Below are positions 6,744 to 12,249 of a DNA stretch of 12,249 nucleotides, one piece after another. Numbering within the stretch: the stretch's first letter is position 1; every line of letters starts with the position of its first letter. The translations under genes and the position numbers were made by a program. The notes under the pieces were generated by a model. The model was not told where the DNA came from. It saw nothing but the letters and a program-made list of their open reading frames with translations, and made no database searches. The stretch is taken from assembly GCA_003448025.1 (NCBI GenBank), contig DLXL01000354.1:2108-14356 (forward strand). The letters run 5' to 3'. The DNA comes from Saprospirales bacterium. Its GTDB lineage: Bacteria > Bacteroidota > Bacteroidia > Chitinophagales > Saprospiraceae.

Positions 6744-8195
6744 TCAATAATAGCTCAATCGTATCACGCCGGCCAGTTGTTTAGCCAGACGAATCACCTG
6801 ACGGGTGTAGCCGTACTCGTTGTCGTACCACACGTAGAGCACCACACTTTTGCCGTCTTTGGAGACGATGGTGGCTGGAGAGTCGAAAATAGACGGGGTT
6901 GGGCTGCCTACGAGGTCGCTGGATACCAACTCGTTAGAGAAAGAATACTGGATCTGTTCCACCAGATTGCCATTCAAGGCTGCCTGGCGCATGATCTCAT
7001 TAACGGCATCCTTGGTGGTGGGCGTATTGAGTTGCAGGTTCAGCACTGCCAGCGACACATTGGGCGTAGGGACGCGGATGGCATTGCCGGTGAATTTGCC
7101 AGAGAGTTCGGGCATTACCTTGGCGATGGCGCTTTCGGCGCCGGTTTCGGTAATCACCAGGTTAAGTGCTGCAGAACGGCCACGGCGATATTTGCTGTGG
7201 TAGTTATCGAGCAGGTTCTGGTCGTTGGTGTAAGAGTGTACCGTTTCGATGTGTCCTTTTTCAATACCCAGGGTTTTGTTGATCACAGCCAGCACCGGCA
7301 CAATGGCGTTGGTGGTGCAGCTGGCTGCCGACCAGATGGTTTCGCTGTTTACATCGAAGTTTTGGTTGTTCACCCCGTACACAATGTTCGGGATATCGCC
7401 TTTACCCGGGGCGGTGAGCAGTACTTTGGATACGCCTTTGGATTTCAGGTGACGGCTCAGGCCGGCGCGATCGCGCCAAACACCGGTGTTATCGATCAGC
7501 AGTGCGTTGTTGATACCGTATTTGGTATAATTGATATCTTCCGGCTTCGGCGCGGAGATCATCAGAATTTTGTGTCCGTTCACCCAGATGCATTGTTCTG
7601 CCACATCCGGAATTACGGTACCGGGGAAGTGGCCGTGTACGGAGTCGGAGCGCAGCAGGTCGGCGCGTTTGATCACATCTTCCGGGCTTTTATCGCGGGT
7701 AACGATGGCGCGCAGGCGCAGCTGCTGGCCTTTACCGGCCTGTGTGATGAGCTCGCGGGCGGCGATACGGCCGATACGGCCAAAACCGTACAGGATTACA
7801 TCTTTGGGTTTGAGGTTGATCTTGTCTTTGCCGATGTAATCGCTCAGTTTCTTTTTGATAAATGCCAGTTCGTTGGGATAGGCGTCTTTTTCATCCAGCC
7901 AATCCACCCCGATACGGCCGATATCCAAACGGGAGGGCGCCATAGGGGTGCGGGCAATGGCTTTAGCCAGGGCCAGCGTATCATGAACAGTCAGGGGATG
8001 CTGCACCACTTCGCGGGCATAGTGGTGGAGTTGGAGCAGTTCGGAGGCGCTTCTGTCCACCATCTGATTGCGGAAGATGACGAGTTCGATGGATTTATCG
8101 AACCAGAGCTTTCCCACGATGGCGATGAGTTCAAGGGCCGCCTTTTCATCCTCAATCCAGGTTTTGAGGGTGCGTTCGTACACTTGTTTTGACAT
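6744..8195 (-). CDS. gap: Glyceraldehyde-3-phosphate dehydrogenase, long form
   Basis: A 483-residue GAPDH, the cytoplasmic enzyme that interconverts glyceraldehyde-3-phosphate and 1,3-bisphosphoglycerate with NAD(P) and phosphate in glycolysis/gluconeogenesis. The Rossmann motif GFGRIGR is at 137-143, the catalytic Cys C293 lies in SAASCTTNAIVPVL, and the catalytic His H320 in ETVHSYTNDQ. The C-terminal WYDNEYGY is present. The ~130 residues before the Rossmann fold (YERTLKTWIEDEKAALELI...) form the extension that separates this long type (about 480 residues) from the classical ~335-residue enzyme. It is intact here. I place the start at MSKQVYERT (8195), because the upstream in-frame ATG at 8222 would overlap the putative promoter box. 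The usual SCTTNC motif reads SCTTNA, which leaves the catalytic Cys unaffected. Whether it works mainly in glycolysis or gluconeogenesis cannot be told from sequence. Confidence 0.95.
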   Translation of the reverse strand: MSKQVYERTLKTWIEDEKAALELIAIVGKLWFDKSIELVIFRNQMVDRSASELLQLHHYAREVVQHPLTVHDTLALAKAIARTPMAPSRLDIGRIGVDWLDEKDAYPNELAFIKKKLSDYIGKDKINLKPKDVILYGFGRIGRIAARELITQAGKGQQLRLRAIVTRDKSPEDVIKRADLLRSDSVHGHFPGTVIPDVAEQCIWVNGHKILMISAPKPEDINYTKYGINNALLIDNTGVWRDRAGLSRHLKSKGVSKVLLTAPGKGDIPNIVYGVNNQNFDVNSETIWSAASCTTNAIVPVLAVINKTLGIEKGHIETVHSYTNDQNLLDNYHSKYRRGRSAALNLVITETGAESAIAKVMPELSGKFTGNAIRVPTPNVSLAVLNLQLNTPTTKDAVNEIMRQAALNGNLVEQIQYSFSNELVSSDLVGSPTPSIFDSPATIVSKDGKSVVLYVWYDNEYGYTRQVIRLAKQLAGVIRLSYY

Positions 8196-8219
8196 GAATA
8201 ACTTGATTTTATTTGGAGG

Positions 8220-8227
8220 CAAATGTA
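8220..8227 (-). promoter_or_regulatory. Putative -7 promoter box of gap
   Basis: On the minus strand this reads TACATTTG, an exact match to TAnnTTTG, 24 bp before the gap ATG, implying a very short leader. A well-spaced -33 TTTG is not seen. The box overlaps the outer end of the stem-loop at 8225-8265. Confidence 0.4.
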
Positions 8228-8265
8228 AAGCGACCGATTCACATGCTGTGAATCAGTCGCTTTAC
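8225..8265 (-). terminator. Long stem-loop between SPOR-like gene and gap
   Basis: GTAAAGCGAC (8225-8234) pairs with GTCGCTTTAC (8256-8265) and GATTCACA (8236-8243) with TGTGAATC (8247-8254), giving an 18-bp stem with one internal mismatch and a TGC loop. It lies 23 bp after the stop of the SPOR-like gene, so it probably ends that transcript, though the following minus-strand sequence ATTTGCC is a weak T-run. Because it abuts the putative gap promoter it could instead be an operator. Confidence 0.55.
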
Positions 8266-8288
8266 AAAAAAGTAACAAGTTTTTAATC

Positions 8289-8924
8289 TTACGAACGAAC
8301 GCCGATTACTTCTACTGCGGCGCCGGTTAGAGCAGGGTTGTACCAGCATTCGACGCCGGAAGATTTGAACCGGGATACAGCAGCTTTGGCTTCTTCAACT
8401 GTGATGTAGCCTTTTACAATGTAGCAGGCTCCTTCAGCACCTCCCGGGCAGCGGGAACCTTCGTGCCAGAGCAACATAAGCCCTTCGATAGAAGGAGCTT
8501 TATCTACCGGTGTATTTTTGCAATACACGGCAAATTGCACAAAATGCAACTCTGCAATGGGTGTAAAGAGCAAATCACCTACCTGACCTTTGCCTTTACG
8601 TACGCTGCGGTGTACATTGGCACCATTTACCGTAAAGGTTGTGGCAGGGTTTGGCGGTTCGATATCATACGTAGCCGGGGCAGTACCATCTGTACTGTAC
8701 TGTGCAGGAGCCATACCTTTAGCAGTCATGGATTTAGCAGGAGTACCCTGTACCTTAGATAATGCGGCGGCACGACGCGTAGAAGCGTCGGAAGAGCTTT
8801 CGATTGCGGTTTGGGGTTTGGGAGTACCGGAAGGATTATACCGGCGTACGGCGGTTACCTGAGCAGAAGCGTGAGAAGCAACACCGATTAAAAGCAGAAG
8901 AAAAAGTTTTTGAGCAGTTTGCAT
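8289..8924 (-). CDS. Exported protein with SPOR-like C-terminal domain
   Basis: A 211-residue protein. The start at 8924 gives a compact signal peptide (MQTAQKLFLLLLIGVASHASAQ); an upstream ATG at 8969 would prefix 15 residues that spoil it. Residues ~23-110 are Pro/Ala/Ser/Thr-rich and probably disordered. From residue ~126 (LHFVQFAVYCK) to the end there is a SPOR-like alpha/beta pattern: a first strand HFVQFAVY, a later strand ACYIVKGYI, then a helix VEEAKAAVSRFKSSG and a final strand VECWYNP. SPOR domains bind peptidoglycan lacking stem peptides, so a periplasmic cell-wall role is possible. An insert CPGGAEGAC with two cysteines may form a disulfide. The SPOR assignment rests on pattern alone and could be wrong. 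A promoter with a long leader lies upstream. Confidence 0.75.
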   Translation of the reverse strand: MQTAQKLFLLLLIGVASHASAQVTAVRRYNPSGTPKPQTAIESSSDASTRRAAALSKVQGTPAKSMTAKGMAPAQYSTDGTAPATYDIEPPNPATTFTVNGANVHRSVRKGKGQVGDLLFTPIAELHFVQFAVYCKNTPVDKAPSIEGLMLLWHEGSRCPGGAEGACYIVKGYITVEEAKAAVSRFKSSGVECWYNPALTGAAVEVIGVRS

Positions 8925-9082
8925 AAGACAAAATGTTCGTGTGTTTGTGAAAAAAGGTTTAATGTTCAACCTAGTGCAATAGTCTTGCCAACTTTAGAAA
9001 ATGCCTGATAGGCGTCGAAACAAGCCTATTCCACGTATTACGCTTCAGACGGGTGCTTTGTTGTATTAAAAAGAATAACAAT

Positions 9083-9161
9083 TTTGTTTCAAAGGTACGG
9101 AATTTTCAGAAAATTAAACAAATTCGTTTTAAAATTATTTGTTTCGTAAAAATAAAACAAA
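9083..9161. promoter_or_regulatory. Alternating TTTGTTT / AAACAAA half-sites
   Basis: TTTGTTT at 9083-9089 and 9138-9144 alternates with AAACAAA at 9116-9122 and 9155-9161. The middle pair extends to AAACAAAT and ATTTGTTT, an inverted repeat with a 13-nt spacer (9116-9144). They sit between the two divergent promoters, and one overlaps the minus-strand -33 box. A dimeric repressor site is possible, but AT-richness makes chance matches easier. Confidence 0.35.
9090..9122 (-). promoter_or_regulatory. Promoter of the SPOR-like gene
   Basis: On the minus strand TTTG (9119-9122) and TACCTTTG (9090-9097) are 21 nt apart, both exact matches to the Bacteroidota -33 and -7 boxes with acceptable spacing. 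Transcription would start near 9083, giving a leader of about 160 nt before the ATG at 8924. Confidence 0.55.
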
Positions 9162-9173
9162 AAGTTTTTACAT

Positions 9174-9181
9174 TATTTTTG
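9174..9181 (+). promoter_or_regulatory. Putative -7 promoter box of dnaE
   Basis: TATTTTTG matches TAnnTTTG and lies 115 bp before the dnaE ATG. The nearest upstream TTTG (9138-9141) is 32 nt away, too far for a normal -33 box, so the promoter would be weak or need an activator. Confidence 0.35.
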
Positions 9182-9296
9182 CCCCAATCAAAGTCTCGCA
9201 GCGTTCAAAAACCTGCAAGGCTTACCCGCCTTCATCCGGCATCATACAGCCGGGCTTTATTCATTTTTTACAGCCACCCAACTTGCGTCCGGTCCG

Positions 9297-12249
9297 ATGT
9301 ACCTCAACGCGCACACCTATTTCAGCCTGCGTTACGGCGTGTTCTCCCCCGGGCAACTGGTGGAAGCCGCTGCTGCGCACCAGGTTAAAACCCTGGCACT
9401 GACAGACATCAACAACACGTCTGCAGCCCTGGAATTCGTACGCGCCTGCCAAAAACACCGGATAAAACCCATTCTGGGCATCGAGTTCCGGGACGAAAAA
9501 CACCGCTTCCTGTACACCGGCATTGCCCGCAACAACACCGGCTGGGCAGCACTTTGTGCTTTCCTGACCGAACATTCCCTGAATGGCAAACCGCTACCCG
9601 CAGTGCCGCCGCCCATGGACGATGTCTTCATCATCTACGAACGCGAAGTCAAACCTTTCGACATGTTCCGCCCACATGAGCTACTTGGTATCCGGCCGGC
9701 CGACGCCGGGAAGCTGGTATTTTCCTCCTGGCGTCACCGGCCGGAACAACTCGTGGTGTGGCAGCCCCTCACTTACCCTGATGCCGAGGGCCATAGGTTG
9801 CATAAGTTGTTGCGCGCTATGGACGCCAATACCCTGGCAACCAAACTGGATGGCGTAGCCGTGGCTGGCCCCGACGAGTTTTTCCGGCCGGAATCTTCCA
9901 TACTGGCACCTTTTCAAAACCACCCTAAAGTGGTGCAAAACACCCGTCGTGTATTAGATTCCTGCTCCATTTCCTTCGAAACCGGCCTGCACCGCAATCG
10001 CCGGACATTCATGGGCAGTAAGGAGGGCGACCTTAATCTGCTCACCAAGCTGGCAGAAAACGGCTGCTTGCGGCGATATGGTCCAGGGCACAAGCGCGCG
10101 CAGGAGCGCGTGCGCAAGGAGCTCAAAATGATCGCAGAGATGGATTTTGCCACGTATTTTCTCATCACCTGGGACATTATACGTTACGCCGAATCGGCCG
10201 GCTACCACCATGTGGGACGCGGAAGCGGCGCCAATTCCATTGTGGCCTATTGCCTTTACATCACCGATGTGGAGCCGCTGGAACTGGATCTGTATTTCGA
10301 GCGGTTCATCAATCCGCAACGGAGCTCGCCGCCGGATTTCGACATCGACTTCTCCTGGGACGAGCGCGACGACGTGACCGATTACATTTTCAAACGCTAC
10401 GGACGGGAGCACACCGCCCTGCTGGCCACCTACAGTACCTTCCAACACGCGGCCGTAATCCGGGAACTCGGCAAAGTATTCGGGTTGACGCCGGCCGACA
10501 TCGAGGCCATTCTGGATCACTGGCATAAAAACACCCCAGGAAGCTGGGAATGGACTGGCCGAAAGGGCGAGGAAAGCGCCGGAAGTACCACCGTCGCCAC
10601 CGCCCCGACAGCAACAGTGACCGCCTTGCCGGAAGGCCTGCATCCCTGGGCCAAACACATCCTGCGCTACGGGGATATGCTGGTGGATTTTCCTAACTAC
10701 CTGTCCATACACGCCGGCGGCATCATCATTTCGGAAAAACCCCTGAGTGAAGCCACGGCCCTTCAGATGATGCCGAAGGGCTTCCCGATTACGCATTTCG
10801 ACATGTATGCCGCCGAGGAATGGGGATATCACAAGTTCGACATCCTGAGTCAGCGCGGCCTGGGGCACATCAAGGATTGTGTGGATATTGTCCGGGAGAA
10901 CCAGGGCAAGGCCGTGAACGTGCATGAGGTGGAACGTATCAAGAACGACGAGCAGGTGCGGGCACAGTTGCGCAGCAGTCGGTGCATGGGCTGCTTTTAT
11001 ATTGAGAGTCCGGCCATGCGCGGCTTGTTGCGCAAGCTGCGCTGCGACAACTATGTGCACCTGGTGGCGGCCAGCAGTATCATCCGGCCGGGAGTGGCCA
11101 GTTCCGGCATGATGCGCGCCTATATCCAGCGTTTTCATCAACCCAACGGTTTTGAATACCTGCATCCGGTGTTCAAGGAGCACTTATCGGAAACGTTCGG
11201 GGTAATGGTGTACCAGGAGGACGTGATGAAAATCCTGCACCATTTTGCGGGTCTGGGGCTGGACGAGGCGGATGTGATGCGGCGCATGATGACAGGCAAA
11301 AAGCGCTCTTCGGAGGCCTTTGAACGCCTGAAACAGAAATACTTTGATCAGTGTGCCGCCCGGCGCTATCCGGAAACGCTGACCAAAGAGGTGTGGCGGC
11401 AATTAGAGAGTTTCGGCGGCTATTCCTTCTGCAAAGCGCACTCGGCAAGTTTCGCCGTGGAATCGTTCCAGAGTCTGTACCTGAAAACCTATTTCCCACT
11501 GGAGTTCATGGTGGCCGTGATCAACAATTTCGGCGGATTTTACAGCACGGAATTCTACGTGCACGAGGCGCGCATGTGCGGCGCCCGTATCCATGCGCCC
11601 TGCGTGAACCGGAGTAAACGTCTTACCCGCATCGAAGGTCAGGACGTGTACCTCGGTCTCACGCACGTGCGCGGACTGGAGTCGGACTTAATACAAAACA
11701 TTGAATATCAACAAACCATGGGCCCGTTCAAATCCATGGAAAACTTTGTGCGCCGGGTGCATGTGGCGCCCTCTCAACTCGACCTGCTGATCCGCATCGG
11801 GGCATTCCGGTTTACGGGCATGAAAAAAAGTGCGTTGTTCTGGGAAAAAAGTCGGGTACTCACGCCTGAAAGCGGCATGGGCGCCCAGTTATTGTTTGCC
11901 GATGAGGCCGATTCCTACCAGCTTCCCATACTGGAAGAGGGACCATACGACCAGGCTTTTGAGGAAATGGACTTGCTGGGCTTTCCACTTTGTTCTCCGT
12001 TTGATTTGCTGGAGGAAAGTGCAAAAACCGGAAATCCCGGGCTTTTGGCGCGCGATATGGGCAAGCACATACACGAATTGGTCACGATGACCGGCTATTA
12101 CGTGTGCAGAAAGGATACCCGCACCGTAAAAGGCGAACTCATGCAGTTCGGCACCTGGCTCGACTGTGAAGGGCAATTTTTTGACACGGTGCATTTCCCG
12201 GATCAGGTGCGCAAAACACCGTTCCGCGGACGCGGCATTTACCGCATCC
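9297..12249 (+). CDS. dnaE: DNA polymerase III alpha subunit (DnaE type), C-terminus beyond window
   Basis: An open frame of 984 codons running off the window. It is a C-family DNA polymerase. The start MYLNAHTYFSLRYG is the family-typical N-terminus; no in-frame ATG was found in the ~80 bases upstream. The PHP domain is degenerate: NAH replaces the HxH motif (residues 4-6) and TDINN replaces TDH, so proofreading by this domain is unlikely. The polymerase core is intact: GRGSG at 307-311, PDFDIDF at 346-352 (catalytic D349 and D351), the third aspartate D515 in HKFDIL, then VYQEDVM, MTGKK and SFCKAHSASFAVESFQ. An OB-fold region seems to begin near residue 930. A short Ala/Thr-rich linker (about 435-445) looks like a spacer. 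Length and divergence from E. coli DnaE suggest the accessory alpha subunit that Bacteroidota keep beside the replicative one, often linked with DNA-damage genes; no such partner gene is visible here. The coding DNA is more GC-rich than the left half of the window. Confidence 0.93.
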   Translation, partial: MYLNAHTYFSLRYGVFSPGQLVEAAAAHQVKTLALTDINNTSAALEFVRACQKHRIKPILGIEFRDEKHRFLYTGIARNNTGWAALCAFLTEHSLNGKPLPAVPPPMDDVFIIYEREVKPFDMFRPHELLGIRPADAGKLVFSSWRHRPEQLVVWQPLTYPDAEGHRLHKLLRAMDANTLATKLDGVAVAGPDEFFRPESSILAPFQNHPKVVQNTRRVLDSCSISFETGLHRNRRTFMGSKEGDLNLLTKLAENGCLRRYGPGHKRAQERVRKELKMIAEMDFATYFLITWDIIRYAESAGYHHVGRGSGANSIVAYCLYITDVEPLELDLYFERFINPQRSSPPDFDIDFSWDERDDVTDYIFKRYGREHTALLATYSTFQHAAVIRELGKVFGLTPADIEAILDHWHKNTPGSWEWTGRKGEESAGSTTVATAPTATVTALPEGLHPWAKHILRYGDMLVDFPNYLSIHAGGIIISEKPLSEATALQMMPKGFPITHFDMYAAEEWGYHKFDILSQRGLGHIKDCVDIVRENQGKAVNVHEVERIKNDEQVRAQLRSSRCMGCFYIESPAMRGLLRKLRCDNYVHLVAASSIIRPGVASSGMMRAYIQRFHQPNGFEYLHPVFKEHLSETFGVMVYQEDVMKILHHFAGLGLDEADVMRRMMTGKKRSSEAFERLKQKYFDQCAARRYPETLTKEVWRQLESFGGYSFCKAHSASFAVESFQSLYLKTYFPLEFMVAVINNFGGFYSTEFYVHEARMCGARIHAPCVNRSKRLTRIEGQDVYLGLTHVRGLESDLIQNIEYQQTMGPFKSMENFVRRVHVAPSQLDLLIRIGAFRFTGMKKSALFWEKSRVLTPESGMGAQLLFADEADSYQLPILEEGPYDQAFEEMDLLGFPLCSPFDLLEESAKTGNPGLLARDMGKHIHELVTMTGYYVCRKDTRTVKGELMQFGTWLDCEGQFFDTVHFPDQVRKTPFRGRGIYRI

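Larger units (their letters stand above)
8925..9296. other. Divergent control region between SPOR-like gene and dnaE
   Basis: No gene. The left part would be the ~160-nt leader of the SPOR-like mRNA. It contains ATAGGC/GCCTAT (8008-equivalent stem at 9008-9013 with 9024-9029) and a weak AGGTT/AACCT stem (8955-8959 with 8968-8972) followed on the minus strand by a T-run. The middle (9060-9181) is very AT-rich and holds both promoters. The right part, in the dnaE leader, has two weak GC-rich stems (9217-9232 and 9236-9253) with a T-run at 9264-9269, which could be an attenuator but is not compelling. Confidence 0.45.

Noticed and set aside
6672..8192. 506-codon plus-strand open frame opposite gap
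   Set aside because: It lies entirely antisense to a clearly recognisable GAPDH and its translation shows no family motif; long antisense frames are common opposite GC-rich genes.
9954..11183. 409-codon minus-strand open frame opposite dnaE
   Set aside because: Covers the polymerase core of dnaE on the opposite strand and has no domain-like pattern; a composition by-product.

Overview
The window looks like chromosomal DNA from a Bacteroidota bacterium, probably of the Saprospiria/Chitinophagia type. Three things support this: a secreted M4 protease ending in a Por/type IX secretion (T9SS) C-terminal domain, a large secreted PKD-repeat protein, and several matches to the Bacteroidota -7 promoter box TAnnTTTG with no obvious Shine-Dalgarno sequences. 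The genus-level placement is inference.

Layout, left to right. (1) 1-2384, minus: the N-terminal 794 codons of a secreted, cysteine-rich PKD-repeat protein, cut by the window edge. (2) 2385-2842: gene-free DNA rich in palindromes and copies of a short GC-rich motif. (3) 2843-5774, minus: a two-gene unit in which an M4 (thermolysin-type) metalloprotease with a T9SS tail is followed, one base later, by a small beta-barrel-like outer-membrane protein. Upstream lie a near-consensus promoter and two 13-bp direct repeats spaced 20 bp apart. (4) 5902-6096, minus: a 64-residue helix-turn-helix protein. (5) 6097-6743: a second gene-free region, with a GC-rich palindromic element and a strong stem-loop close behind gap. 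(6) 6744-8195, minus: a long-form glyceraldehyde-3-phosphate dehydrogenase flanked by stem-loops on both sides. (7) 8289-8924, minus: a secreted protein with a SPOR-like C-terminus. (8) 8925-9296: a divergent, AT-rich control region with a good minus-strand promoter and alternating TTTGTTT/AAACAAA half-sites. (9) 9297 to the window end, plus: 984 codons of a DnaE-type DNA polymerase III alpha subunit with intact polymerase aspartates but a degenerate PHP metal site.

How they work together: the left half is a cell-surface/secretion neighbourhood (adhesin-like protein, exported protease, outer-membrane partner). The right half carries central metabolism (gap), an envelope protein and a DNA polymerase that in this phylum is usually an accessory, damage-response enzyme. 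I see no CRISPR array, rRNA, tRNA, transposase or clear novel defence system. The most open questions are the intergenic repeat family, the paired repeats in front of the protease, and the stem-loops around gap.
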